A stretch of DNA of 64,000 bases. It comes from Maritalea porphyrae (GTDB taxonomy: Bacteria > Pseudomonadota > Alphaproteobacteria > Rhizobiales > Devosiaceae). Below the pieces are notes generated by a model. It saw only the letters and a program-made list of their open reading frames with translations. It was not told the origin of the DNA and ran no database searches. Where the stretch lies: contig NZ_BSNI01000002.1 of the NCBI RefSeq assembly GCF_030159895.1, positions 1,390,306 through 1,454,305 of the forward strand, in the 5' to 3' direction. This document shows, one piece after another, positions 1 through 8,284 of this stretch (position 1 is its first letter; each line of letters starts with the position of its first letter). The position numbers and the translations under genes are program-made.

Positions 1-387
1 TGGAAATATGACCGCGCTTTCATAGAAGCATGCCGCGAAGAACTCACGATCACACCCGAGAACCTAAATGATGACTACATCATGGTTGCTGACGATGATG
101 GCAAGCATGCGGGCGTAATTCATCTTGTTTTAGAGGGCACTACGGCAGAACTTGAAAAGCTGTTTATCGATCCGAATTGGATCGGCAAAGGCGTCGGGCG
201 CAAGCTTTTTCAGTGGGCGGTGGAGACAGCCCGCGCAAAAGGTGCAACTCTGATGAATGTGGTTGCTGACCCCGGCGCAGTGCCGTTCTACGAAAAAATG
301 GGTTTCAAGCAGTTCGCCACGTTCCCGTCCGGGTCAATTCCGGGCCGTGAATTGCCTCATATGCGTTTACGCCTCAGCGCCGAATAG
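1..387 (+). CDS. GNAT family N-acetyltransferase, 5'-truncated by the window edge
   Basis: The reading frame is open from base 1, so the true start lies upstream; 128 codons and a stop are visible. A GNAT acetyl-CoA binding motif is seen (LEKLFIDPNWIGKGVGRKLF, with the Q/RxxGxG/A-like loop IGKGVG), followed by the usual helix and a VPFYEKMGF segment typical of the C-terminal half of the fold. This family transfers acetyl from acetyl-CoA to an amine. The substrate cannot be told from this fragment. It converges on the lipoprotein gene with a gap of three bases. Confidence 0.8.
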   Translation, partial: WKYDRAFIEACREELTITPENLNDDYIMVADDDGKHAGVIHLVLEGTTAELEKLFIDPNWIGKGVGRKLFQWAVETARAKGATLMNVVADPGAVPFYEKMGFKQFATFPSGSIPGRELPHMRLRLSAE

Positions 388-390
388 CGC

Positions 391-1926
391 TTACCCCTTG
401 CATCCTGGCCCCAACCGCGTATCACGGCAGGTCAAAATGTGAATTTCCTCAGCATTTGTGCGACCGTAACCCCCTAGGGCGGTTATTTGCTTGGCATTGG
501 ACTTCTGTTCTCTGTTCAAGCTGCCTAGATTGGCGTTCACAAGGCCAAGCATGTCATTGATGCATGCAGCAGAGGTTTCGCGTGGCTCCTTGCGCATCCG
601 ATCGAAGCTTTTGTTGCCGCAATGGTAGGTGAGCGCGATATCTTGAATTCTGGTGTTTTCAGTTCTATTCAAACTTTTGCTTCTGGACATTCCAATGGTG
701 ATTTTTATCGTTTCCTTGCCATCTCCTAGATTGAGCTGACGCGCTTCCACCCAATAGGGAGCGCCTGTTTGTATGGTGTCTCTGGTCTTACACACGCCGA
801 CTTCTTCGCTTGTCGCATCGCGACCGTAAGATGCCCAGTTGCTCTTGTTTGCACAACTGTGAAGGATATGAACGGCATCCGGTGAACCAAACTTGTTGTA
901 TGCCCTTATGCCGGTATAAGTCGCCAATTTGCTTCGGTTGTCTTTGTTTGCAAGCATGAGTTGGAAGCAATAGACGTGGTCCATTATCTTTGCGTACCCC
1001 TTCGGCTTGACAGTCGGGCAGGATTGCACGAGCTCACCATCCAAGTAGATCTCATACTCTCCAAGGTAACCGGGGCCTTTGCTTTGCATGCTGTCTCTTA
1101 ACTCTCTGCAAGCCTTAGCTCCAAGGTTGAGTGCAACAACCGCCGGGTTGGGGGCGGAAGTGGCGACAACTTTCCCCGCCCTTACGTTACAGCCAGCGGT
1201 AAACAGTTTCAGATAACTCGTAGGATTCGACCAGTCGAAATTGTCTTTATTGGGCGGATTGAAGGCCCGGAAGTCAGCGGATACGGTAAATGTTGAACCC
1301 TTCGAGTTCTTTGCAGAAATGCAAGAAAGCGCTGATTTACCATCACCAAAGGTGCGCGTACGCCAGTTATTTTTATTCAAACAAGTCCAGAGTGGCGTGT
1401 CGGAAATCTGTGGTTGCCTATTCGGTATGGTGCCCACGCCCGGGTGATGACCGGAGACCTGCAAAGTTGGCTGTTCCTTAACCGGTTCGTTTGCCGGCAT
1501 TGATTGCAAAATTGAGTTGGCAATTTGCTCGGCTGTTTCCGCTTTGGCCATGTTCAGCGCTGTTCGATCAAAATTGCCGGAACAAGCGTTTGAGCATGTG
1601 ATTTCGGTGATCGTACATTCAAATTCTTTGTTGAGGACTATTGATGGGTCAGCTTTGCTTGCCTTGAGTTCTTTTGCGCTGGCATAGCAAGCTCGTACTT
1701 CCGGGTTCGCGCCGCAACGATCTGAACACTCCTTCTTGGCCATGAATTTGGCGAAGGCTTTCTTTTGGATTTCTGCCTTCGTAGCGTTCCACTGTGCATC
1801 ATTGCAAGTTGGGCAAGTTTGTGCGCGGTACTCTGCTTCGCTTAGTCTTGTGCCAAAGCAACCAGACAAGACAAACGACAATACGACTGCAACAACGGCA
1901 ATCCGCAACACTGAAAACAACGACAC
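391..1926 (-). CDS. Cysteine-rich putative lipoprotein of unknown function
   Basis: 511 residues. It starts at GTG; a GGGAG Shine-Dalgarno lies about seven bases upstream and the N-terminus is a good lipoprotein signal (hydrophobic stretch ending LSGC, Cys near residue 22), so the mature protein should be lipid-anchored in the envelope. The mature part carries many cysteines, often in pairs such as CPTC right after the signal, suggesting several disulphides in the periplasm. I recognise no domain. The central and C-terminal thirds show a loosely repeated pattern of Cys, Asn-Lys and Trp (near 'CLNKNNW' and 'CANKSNW'), hinting at a repeated module. It stands alone between a GNAT gene and a PhnB-like gene. 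Confidence 0.7.
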   Translation of the reverse strand: MSLFSVLRIAVVAVVLSFVLSGCFGTRLSEAEYRAQTCPTCNDAQWNATKAEIQKKAFAKFMAKKECSDRCGANPEVRACYASAKELKASKADPSIVLNKEFECTITEITCSNACSGNFDRTALNMAKAETAEQIANSILQSMPANEPVKEQPTLQVSGHHPGVGTIPNRQPQISDTPLWTCLNKNNWRTRTFGDGKSALSCISAKNSKGSTFTVSADFRAFNPPNKDNFDWSNPTSYLKLFTAGCNVRAGKVVATSAPNPAVVALNLGAKACRELRDSMQSKGPGYLGEYEIYLDGELVQSCPTVKPKGYAKIMDHVYCFQLMLANKDNRSKLATYTGIRAYNKFGSPDAVHILHSCANKSNWASYGRDATSEEVGVCKTRDTIQTGAPYWVEARQLNLGDGKETIKITIGMSRSKSLNRTENTRIQDIALTYHCGNKSFDRMRKEPRETSAACINDMLGLVNANLGSLNREQKSNAKQITALGGYGRTNAEEIHILTCRDTRLGPGCKG

Positions 1927-2166
1927 TCAATTCTCCCGCCCGTCCAACCCAGCGATTGTGAATTGAATACCCAATACGCATTATCCACTAGTTCGCCTCA
2001 TTTGGCGACCCATTAGATCCCAAGTTTAGATGCTGGGGGTGGTGCTTCTTTTGGACACTCGTTTGAGTGGACGATGGCTGTGTTCGCGTTGCGAGGGCAT
2101 ATCCTCGAATTGAAGAGGAACCGAAAGCTTGGTGTTCAGATTTGCGAGTTTTGTCGTAACTGTGCG

Positions 2167-2601
2167 CTAAACGTTTGATTCTGCGGGTTTGGGCGGTTCT
2201 GCCTTTGCCTGAAACGCCAATTGCCACGACAATCCAAATTTATCAATGATCCAACAATAGCGCGGCGAGAACTCATAACTATCAATAGGCATCAACGTTT
2301 TCCCAGACTGGATTAATCCAGCATAGAGCTGTTCAACTTCCTCAATACTCTCGCAGTTCACAAAAAACGACTGCGATGGGTTGAGTTTGAAGTCATGTGG
2401 AATGGCGCTATCGACAAAAATCAGTTTCTGCCCTGCGATAAACAGTGACGCATGCATGACGGTGCCTTCAGCGCCCATGCCGCCGATGCCATATCGCACA
2501 ATACGTTCAAGCCTGCTGCGCTTAAATGTGGCTAGATAGAAGTTTATTGCCTCTTCGGCTTCACCGTTGAATAAAACGAATGGTGAGACATCGTTTGGCA
2601 T
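2167..2601 (-). CDS. PhnB-like VOC superfamily protein
   Basis: 144 residues with the pattern of the PhnB / 3-demethylubiquinone-methyltransferase-like branch of the VOC (glyoxalase) fold: an N-terminal PFVLFNGEAEEAINFY start, a central SFFVNCESIEEVEQLY segment and the C-terminal CWIIDKFGLSWQL strand. Proteins of this branch are often encoded near stress or resistance genes, but their chemistry is mostly unknown. The gene runs in the same direction as the upstream amidohydrolase with about 35 bases between them, so the two may be cotranscribed. No substrate can be inferred. Confidence 0.8.
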   Translation of the reverse strand: MPNDVSPFVLFNGEAEEAINFYLATFKRSRLERIVRYGIGGMGAEGTVMHASLFIAGQKLIFVDSAIPHDFKLNPSQSFFVNCESIEEVEQLYAGLIQSGKTLMPIDSYEFSPRYCWIIDKFGLSWQLAFQAKAEPPKPAESNV

Positions 2602-2636
2602 TGTCTTGCTCTTTGTTGCAATTGTTTGAGAAAACT

Positions 2637-3974
2637 CTAGCTCAAAAGCGTCAACGCAAGCTTATTGTGTTTTTCAATTGCTGGACGAAGATCAATGCTC
2701 GTTAAATGTCCATCGCGCACAATCTGCCGCCCTTCAACAAAAAGGTCTTTCACTTGGTGAGGTCCGGTCAGCACGAGAGCTGCAACAGCGTCCCAATTGC
2801 CTGCTGCTTGCACATTGTTTAGGTCCCAAATGGCAATGTCGGCGCGTTTTCCCACCTCAATCGACCCACAATCATCGCGCCCCAGCACTTTAGCGCCGCC
2901 AAGGGTTGCAATCTCGAGCGTTTCGCGCGCGGACATGGCGTCTGCCCCGTTTTGCACCCGTTGTAACAAGAGGGCCTGCCGCGCTTCGCTTAGCAGATGC
3001 GCGGAGTCGTTCGACGCGGAGCCATCAACGCCCAGCCCCACATTTACGCCGGCATCGCGCATTTGCCGCACTGGGGCGACGCCAGATCCCAACCGACAGT
3101 TCGAGCAGGGGCAGTGGGCAACGCCTGTGCCTGAGCGTGCGAAAAGGTCGATTTCACTGCTATCAAGTTTCACACAATGTGCATGCCAAACATCTCCGCC
3201 GATCCAACCAAGGTCTTCAGCGTATTGCCCGGGGCGGCAGCCAAACCTTTCCAAACTATAAGAAATATCTTCGTTATTCTCGGCAAGATGCGTGTGCAAC
3301 ATCACGCCCTTGTCTCGTGCAAGAACGGCGCTGTCTTGCATCAGATCTCTGCTAACAGAGAATGGCGAGCATGGCGCAAGACCAACACGGATCATTGCCC
3401 CATCCTCGGGATCGTGGAACCGATCCACAACGCGGATACTATCGCTGAGAATTTCTGCTTCCGCTTCAACAAGGTGATCCGGCGGTAATCCGCCATCACT
3501 TTCGCCAATGGACATTGAACCACGTGTAGCGTGAAAGCGCAGCCCAATAGAGCTCGCCGCTTCAATACTGTCGTCCAATCGCGATCCGTTTGGGAATAAA
3601 TACATGTGGTCTGACGACATTGTGCAGCCCGAAAGCGCAAGTTCGGCCAATCCAATTTGCGTGGCGCTAAACATATGCTCGGGTGTCATTTTTGCCCAGA
3701 TGGGGTAGAGCGTCTGCAACCAGCCAAACAGTAGTGCATCCTGCCCACCCGGCACCGCACGCGTCATCGACTGAAACAAATGATGATGGGTGTTCACAAG
3801 ACCCGGCGTAACCACACAATCCGACGCATTAATTGAATCGCCGGTGGTTGATAAATTGAAGCCAATTTCAGCAATAACGCCGTCGACAATGCGAATGTCT
3901 GCACCTGCGATTTCTTGGCGCGCCTCGTTCATCGTGACAAGAGTTTTGGCGTTTCTAATGAGTGTTTCTGGCAT
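2637..3974 (-). CDS. 8-oxoguanine deaminase-like amidohydrolase
   Basis: 445 residues of the amidohydrolase superfamily (Atz/Trz branch). Metal-site motifs are in order: THHH near residue 63 (HxH pair), HTHLAE near 236, WHAHCVKL near 268 and GVDGSASND near 317. The PCSNCRLGSG stretch between the last two is typical of 8-oxoguanine/isoxanthopterin deaminases, which hydrolyse the exocyclic amino group of oxidised guanine; related members act on guanine or s-triazines. Length is normal. It lies downstream of the atp operon but is separated from it by a terminator. Assignment at the superfamily level is firm, the exact substrate less so. Confidence 0.8.
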   Translation of the reverse strand: MPETLIRNAKTLVTMNEARQEIAGADIRIVDGVIAEIGFNLSTTGDSINASDCVVTPGLVNTHHHLFQSMTRAVPGGQDALLFGWLQTLYPIWAKMTPEHMFSATQIGLAELALSGCTMSSDHMYLFPNGSRLDDSIEAASSIGLRFHATRGSMSIGESDGGLPPDHLVEAEAEILSDSIRVVDRFHDPEDGAMIRVGLAPCSPFSVSRDLMQDSAVLARDKGVMLHTHLAENNEDISYSLERFGCRPGQYAEDLGWIGGDVWHAHCVKLDSSEIDLFARSGTGVAHCPCSNCRLGSGVAPVRQMRDAGVNVGLGVDGSASNDSAHLLSEARQALLLQRVQNGADAMSARETLEIATLGGAKVLGRDDCGSIEVGKRADIAIWDLNNVQAAGNWDAVAALVLTGPHQVKDLFVEGRQIVRDGHLTSIDLRPAIEKHNKLALTLLS

Positions 3975-4065
3975 CTATCGACCACGTTGCAAAAAGGACA
4001 TGGCCACTGTGGCAATGTCATTCTATTTTCGCAATCACTCATTTGTCCAATTGGTCAAAACGCAC

Positions 4066-4090
4066 AAAAAAGCGGGCCCAAAGGACCCGC
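4066..4090 (-). terminator. Intrinsic terminator of the atp F0 operon
   Basis: Read on the reverse strand, an 8-bp stem (GCGGGTCC with GGGCCCGC, one G-U pair) with a three-base loop is followed directly by TTTTTT. It lies about 30 bases past the atpF stop and before the amidohydrolase gene. Confidence 0.85.
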
Positions 4091-4120
4091 ATTTAAATTT
4101 CGTATTTGATGTCGCTCAGC

Positions 4121-4609
4121 CTAGTTTAGGCTTGCTGAAACATCCTTGATCGCTTGTTCAACAAGCGCATCGCCTTTTTCCGCCATCTTGTCCACAAGAA
4201 CATGACGGGCAGCTTCAACAGCGATGTCTGCAGAACGTGCGCGCACATCTGCAATAGCTTGGCTCTCAGCTTGGGCGATTTTCTCTTCAACCGCTTTTGT
4301 ACGGCGAGTAATCAAATCTTCCAAAGAAGCCTGAGCTTCCTCAGTCAAACGAGTAGCTTCAGCTTTCGCAGCTTCCACGATCTCTTGGGCTTCGTCTTCA
4401 GCAGCTTGGCGCTTGCGCTCATACTCTGCAAGCAAGCTTTGAGCTTCCTCGCGAAGACGTTTTGCTTCGTCCAAATCGTCGGCAATCTTTTTCGACTTGT
4501 CGTCCAACATGCCAAGAATTTGTTTTGGCACACCCACATAAACAAGAATGCCAAGGAAAGTAACTAGGCCAATAGTGGCCCATACGGTTGCGAGTGATGT
4601 TGCGTCCAT
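4121..4609 (-). CDS. atpF: ATP synthase F0 subunit b
   Basis: 162 residues: one N-terminal membrane helix (about residues 8-28) and then a long charged coiled coil rich in Ala, Glu, Lys and Arg, the peripheral-stalk design of subunit b. It anchors F1 to F0 and resists rotor torque. It is the last gene of the I-a-c-b'-b operon, five bases after b', and is followed by a terminator. Having two different b-type subunits (b and b') is usual for alphaproteobacteria, cyanobacteria and chloroplasts. The ATG start gives the expected short periplasmic N-terminus. Confidence 0.93.
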   Translation of the reverse strand: MDATSLATVWATIGLVTFLGILVYVGVPKQILGMLDDKSKKIADDLDEAKRLREEAQSLLAEYERKRQAAEDEAQEIVEAAKAEATRLTEEAQASLEDLITRRTKAVEEKIAQAESQAIADVRARSADIAVEAARHVLVDKMAEKGDALVEQAIKDVSASLN

Positions 4610-4614
4610 TGCCC

Positions 4615-5196
4615 TTATCCCTTCACAACTTTAGCAACTGCATCCTTGGTGGCTTTTTGTGCCGTGCGGCCCAACAAGTTTGTCACCATTGCGTGTGCAG
4701 TGTCTGATGCGATTTCTTCGACATGGCCAAGCGCTTCAGTCTTTGTCGACTGGATGCGGCTTTCAGCCGTCGCCATTTTCTTGGCCAAATCTGTTTCAAC
4801 GTCAGCGCGCTTTGCGTCCAAGTCCTTGCGAATTGCTTCGCGAGTTTCTTCTGCAATCGTGTGCGCTTTTTGTTTCGCGTTTGCCAAATCTGTTTCGTAG
4901 GCTTCGATGGCTTGATCAGTTTTCTGACGAAGACGTTCTGCTTCTGCCAAATCACCTTCAATTCGGTCACGCCGAACTTCCAAGATTTCGCCAATCCGAG
5001 GCAATGCAATTTTGCTCATCAAAATGTAGAGCGCTGCAAAGCTTAGGGCCAACCACAAGAGCTGAGAGCCAAAGCTGGCAGGATCGAACGGTGGAAATAC
5101 ATCACTGTGTCCGCCATTGCCGCCATGCGCTTCAGTTGTCGCATGTGTGTCTTCTGTGGCGTGCGTATCGTTTGATGTGGTTGTATTGCTTGCCAT
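4615..5196 (-). CDS. atpF2: ATP synthase F0 subunit b'
   Basis: 193 residues. An N-terminal extension of about 38 residues rich in Thr, His, Asp and Gly precedes the single membrane helix (about residues 43-62, LLWLALSFAALYILMSK); the rest is a charged coiled coil as in b. The phrase LALSFAALYILM followed by LPRIGEILEVRRDRI is characteristic of b' subunits. It pairs with b in a heterodimeric stator. Between atpE and atpF in the operon. The His/Thr-rich extension is longer than in many homologues and could in principle bind metal, but this is speculation. Confidence 0.93.
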   Translation of the reverse strand: MASNTTTSNDTHATEDTHATTEAHGGNGGHSDVFPPFDPASFGSQLLWLALSFAALYILMSKIALPRIGEILEVRRDRIEGDLAEAERLRQKTDQAIEAYETDLANAKQKAHTIAEETREAIRKDLDAKRADVETDLAKKMATAESRIQSTKTEALGHVEEIASDTAHAMVTNLLGRTAQKATKDAVAKVVKG

Positions 5197-5348
5197 CTGG
5201 ATACCTAAAAATTCTTTTGCTGGCCCCTTGATACGCCAAAGTGGTGCATCCTGCCAGCGTCAATGCCTGATTGGTTCAGGTCGGTAAGTTTAGGCAGCCC
5301 ATGCACAACAAGCGCGCGGTGGGCTGCCCAAATTCAGTTGCCGTGGAA

Positions 5349-5576
5349 TTAAACGGCGAACAATAGCAATAGGGCAACCAAGAATGAGAAAATGCCCAAA
5401 GCTTCTGTTACCGCAAAACCAAAGATCAAGTTACCGAACTGGCTTTGTGCGGCAGATGGGTTGCGTAGAGCACCTGACAAGAAATTGCCAAAGATGTTAC
5501 CCACGCCCATTGCAGCCCCAGCCATGCCCACACAGGCGATACCGGCACCGATCAACTTCGCTGCTTCCGCTTCCAT
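5349..5576 (-). CDS. atpE: ATP synthase F0 subunit c
   Basis: 75 residues forming the standard two-helix hairpin. The Gly/Ala-rich first helix ([17 protein letters not shown]), the polar loop with RNP (Arg38-Asn39-Pro40) and the ion-binding Glu58 in the second helix (VTEALGIF) are all present. It forms the proton-driven rotor ring. There is no obvious Na+-binding signature (no Gln in helix 1 paired with the Glu and a Ser/Thr in the usual sodium pattern), so protons are the likely coupling ion. It is separated from b' by about 150 bases, the largest gap in the operon. Confidence 0.95.
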   Translation of the reverse strand: MEAEAAKLIGAGIACVGMAGAAMGVGNIFGNFLSGALRNPSAAQSQFGNLIFGFAVTEALGIFSFLVALLLLFAV

Positions 5577-5658
5577 TTTATATTCCTTTCAAAGCTTCAA
5601 ATGCGATGTAAATTTGTCATCGAACCGGCATTGGTCGATAACGGGTTCTTCAACTCAA

Positions 5659-6426
5659 CTAGTGCGATGGGTGTATCGCATCATTGAGATACATGGAGGT
5701 CAAAACCGCAAACACATATGCTTGCAAAGCAGAGACCAAAAACTCAAGCGCGGTCAGCGCAACAGTCATCGAGAATGGCAGAATAGCGCCGAGCCAGCCC
5801 ACAAACCCAAATGATGACAATGTTACGATAAAGCCCGCGAAAACTTTCAGTGTGATGTGACCCGCCAACATGTTGGCGAACAAACGAACAGACAAGCTGA
5901 TCGGACGTGAGAGAAACGATACGATCTCAATCGGGATCACAATCGGCAAAACGTAACCAGGTACGCCAGCCGGAACAAACAATTTCAGGAAGCCGAGGCC
6001 GTTCTTCATGAAGCCGTATACGAGTACAACGGTAATCACCAACATTGCCAATGCAAATGTTACGATGATGTGGCTGGTTACGGTGAAGAAGTAAGGCACC
6101 ATGCCAAGCAAGTTCGCAACAAGAACGAACATGAACAACGAAAACACGAATGGGAAGAATTTCATGCCCTCTGTGCCCGCTGAGCTGCGCACCATGTTGG
6201 CGACAAACTCATAAAGCATTTCCGACAAGAGCTGCAAACGGCCCGGAACCAAGCCACGTCCGCTTGTTGATAAGATCAAGAAAGACGAAATCGCCAAAAC
6301 CGTGATCACCATGAACAAAGAAGAGTTGGTGAACGCAATGTTGAAACCAGCGCCTTCGCCACCGATAGAGAAAATATCAGTGATCGCAAACTGGTGAATT
6401 GGATCGACTTTATTTGGATCTGCCAC
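5659..6426 (-). CDS. atpB: ATP synthase F0 subunit a
   Basis: 255 residues with five to six membrane helices. The essential Arg of helix 5 is visible in the conserved stretch [16 protein letters not shown], the motif around the a-subunit Arg that faces the c-ring Glu; the C-terminal helix carries [22 protein letters not shown], typical of the family. It provides the two proton half-channels. It sits between atpI and atpE in the usual alphaproteobacterial order. Confidence 0.95.
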   Translation of the reverse strand: MADPNKVDPIHQFAITDIFSIGGEGAGFNIAFTNSSLFMVITVLAISSFLILSTSGRGLVPGRLQLLSEMLYEFVANMVRSSAGTEGMKFFPFVFSLFMFVLVANLLGMVPYFFTVTSHIIVTFALAMLVITVVLVYGFMKNGLGFLKLFVPAGVPGYVLPIVIPIEIVSFLSRPISLSVRLFANMLAGHITLKVFAGFIVTLSSFGFVGWLGAILPFSMTVALTALEFLVSALQAYVFAVLTSMYLNDAIHPSH

Positions 6427-6447
6427 GTTTTAGGCCCTTATTTCTAT

Positions 6448-6846
6448 TCAACCGTTGCCGACGTCGTCGTCTTCCGGTCCCAAATCCATATCAGGTGTGA
6501 TCACAACCGCCGCGTTCATCTCATTGGCGCTACGCACCACATTCAAAACGCCGGCGGCAAATCCCACCAACACCATTACCAACATGATCCATGGCGAAGA
6601 GCCAAAAATCAGATCAGCAAAATAGCCAATGCCAAACCCTACAAGAATTGCTGCGATAAATTCAGTGCCCAACCGCACCGCCCGCGCATGTCCTGTGAGG
6701 TGGCTCTCCGACTTTTTCTCGTTGCCGATGCCCGCATCTTTTTTGGCTAAGTTAATCTTCTCAGCCAAGGCGCGGGTATCTTCTGAACGAGACCCAATCG
6801 AAGTTGATGCCTTTTTATCGCTAGTTGATTTAGTTGAATTGGACAT
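6448..6846 (-). CDS. atpI: ATP synthase protein I (AtpZ/AtpI-like)
   Basis: 132 residues from the ATG at 6846, chosen because AAAGGGGG lies about eight bases upstream; a longer reading from 6891 lacks such a site. The N-terminal half is hydrophilic (Ser/Lys-rich), then come two membrane helices (about residues 65-85 and 92-115) with the Gly-rich pattern of AtpI/AtpZ proteins. Family members help assemble the c-ring or act as Mg2+ channel partners; the gene heads the F0 operon as in most alphaproteobacteria. Confidence 0.85.
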   Translation of the reverse strand: MSNSTKSTSDKKASTSIGSRSEDTRALAEKINLAKKDAGIGNEKKSESHLTGHARAVRLGTEFIAAILVGFGIGYFADLIFGSSPWIMLVMVLVGFAAGVLNVVRSANEMNAAVVITPDMDLGPEDDDVGNG

Positions 6847-6908
6847 CGACCAACCCCCTTTAAACCAGCCAAATCCGCGATGCAAAGGCACCCCTCAAAG
6901 TTGGGCGC

Positions 6909-6937
6909 AACATAAGGGGAGGGCATTTGCGTGTCAA
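6909..6937 (-). promoter_or_regulatory. Sigma-70-type promoter of the atp F0 operon
   Basis: On the reverse strand TTGACA (6932-6937) and TATGTT (6909-6914) are separated by exactly 17 bases. The predicted transcription start is near 6902, about 55 bases before atpI. The remainder of the roughly 340-base gap between atpI and the DUF1330 gene holds no gene that I can see; a 12-bp palindrome TACATATATGTA lies at 7111-7122. Confidence 0.75.
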
Positions 6938-7189
6938 GCAAAGTTGTGATTTCGAAAAGTGGGTGGAAAGTGGCTTAAAAACAACAGTTTATGGGATGGG
7001 TGCGACGAAAGGTTGAGGATTGTTTTGCGACCGATTATCGCATTCTTTGGTGCTTTTCGGGGATTCGCATGAATGCAAGGCGTGGCCAGGATAAAAAAGG
7101 TCTATTTTTGTACATATATGTAGAAAACAAAAAATGATGCAGCTGCTCCGACAATGCCACGTTTGCCGGAGCCCTAAGTGATGGAGTTG

Positions 7190-7483
7190 CTAGTTTGCTG
7201 GTACGATGTAGCTGACCAAGTTCATATCGCATGCTTCGTTTCGCAGGGGTATGATCGCTTGGTATTCGGATGAGTTGAACCATCTGTTTAGGCTTTCCAT
7301 ATCAGCGAATTCTAGAACGGCAACTGCGTGATGAGAATTAGCGCCGGCTAGACTTTCGCCAAACTGGCCACGCTTTGCGACGCTCCCACCATGTGCCGCA
7401 AGCGACGCCGCCGCAGCTTTCGCATATTTCCCGAATTTTTCTTTATCCTTGATTGTGGAAGTCGCAACGACAAATGCGCTCAT
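7190..7483 (-). CDS. DUF1330 domain protein
   Basis: 97 residues matching the small DUF1330 family, a dimeric ferredoxin-like (alpha-beta barrel) fold of unknown function: strand ATSTIKDKEKFGKYAKAA, then GGSVAKRGQ and the AVLEFADMESLNRWFNSSEY segment that defines the family. The Cys in the C-terminal NEACDMNLV strand is also seen in some relatives. It is divergent from a TetR-family gene, with two palindromes in the 96-base gap, so it is probably the regulator's target. Role unknown; similar pairs may deal with small reactive or aromatic molecules, but nothing here shows it. Confidence 0.8.
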   Translation of the reverse strand: MSAFVVATSTIKDKEKFGKYAKAAAASLAAHGGSVAKRGQFGESLAGANSHHAVAVLEFADMESLNRWFNSSEYQAIIPLRNEACDMNLVSYIVPAN

Positions 7484-7518
7484 TTCTCATCTCCATTGAG
7501 TTCGGCAAAAATCTATTT

Positions 7519-7534
7519 TATACAGGGGTGTATA
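7519..7534. promoter_or_regulatory. Palindromic operator candidate 1 (TATACA-N4-TGTATA)
   Basis: Perfect 6-bp inverted repeat with a GGGG spacer, midway between the divergent DUF1330 and TetR genes. A likely site for the TetR-family protein encoded next to it. Confidence 0.5.
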
Positions 7535-7547
7535 TAAAAACCAATTA

Positions 7548-7569
7548 TTTTGTACAGTCAAGTACAAAA
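7548..7569. promoter_or_regulatory. Palindromic operator candidate 2 (TTTTGTAC-N6-GTACAAAA)
   Basis: Perfect 8-bp arms. The right arm runs into the AAAAAGGAG ribosome binding site of the TetR gene, so binding here would allow direct autorepression. Confidence 0.55.
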
Positions 7570-7579
7570 AGGAGCAGCT

Positions 7580-8194
7580 ATGGGTCGTCCCGCCGCGTTT
7601 GATCGTGAACAAGCTATTGATGACGTGATGCATATGATTTGGCGTGACGGTTATGAAGCGTCGTCGGTTAAGGCTTTGTCCGAGAAATTGGGGATTACGC
7701 GTTCGAGTTTCTATAATGCGTTTGGCTCGCGCGAAGAGCTGTTCAAACTCGCACTGCAACACTATTGCAAACAGTCGCCAGATTATGCACTGACCCTTGC
7801 TACGCCACCAATTGATGTGAAAATGTTGCTGACCTTGGTGTTTCGCGAAGCATGTGCGGCGCGCGCAGCTGATCCGGAGGGGCGGGGGTGTCTTGCTATC
7901 AATTCTGTGACTGAATTGTGCAATCAGGATGAAGAGCTGGGCCCAGTGCTTGAGCAGTTGGTGCTTGGCTCAATCGATCAAATTCAGACCATCTTGAATT
8001 GGGGCGTTGCGTCAAAAGAGTTCGCTCGCGATCTCGATACGCATGCAATGGCGCTTTGTCTGCAAAATTTGCTGATTGGTCTGAACGTTATGTGCAAGGT
8101 TGTGCGAGACGAAGCTGAATTATTGCTGGCGGCAGAAACTACACTTAAGGCGCTCGGCATGTATGAATATGCGTTGGACGATGTGCAACAATAA
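7580..8194 (+). CDS. TetR/AcrR family transcriptional regulator
   Basis: 204 residues from the ATG at 7580, which follows AAAGGAG by five bases; an upstream in-frame start would overlap the operator. The N-terminal helix-turn-helix is clear (GRPAAFDREQAIDDVMHM, then the recognition segment ALSEKLGITRSSFYNAFGSREELF at about residues 35-58). The C-terminal ligand domain has the CAARAADPEGRGCLAINS pattern of the AcrR C-terminal 'TetR_C' group that senses small electrophiles or solvents. Divergent from DUF1330, with two palindromes between them. Confidence 0.88.
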   Translation: MGRPAAFDREQAIDDVMHMIWRDGYEASSVKALSEKLGITRSSFYNAFGSREELFKLALQHYCKQSPDYALTLATPPIDVKMLLTLVFREACAARAADPEGRGCLAINSVTELCNQDEELGPVLEQLVLGSIDQIQTILNWGVASKEFARDLDTHAMALCLQNLLIGLNVMCKVVRDEAELLLAAETTLKALGMYEYALDDVQQ

Positions 8195-8284
8195 TTATGG
8201 TCGCATTGGTGCTGCTCCAATCTTGCCAATCGCCAGCTTGTAATCGATAACAGTCTCAACCTGAAACGAGATAGGGAGAGGCAC

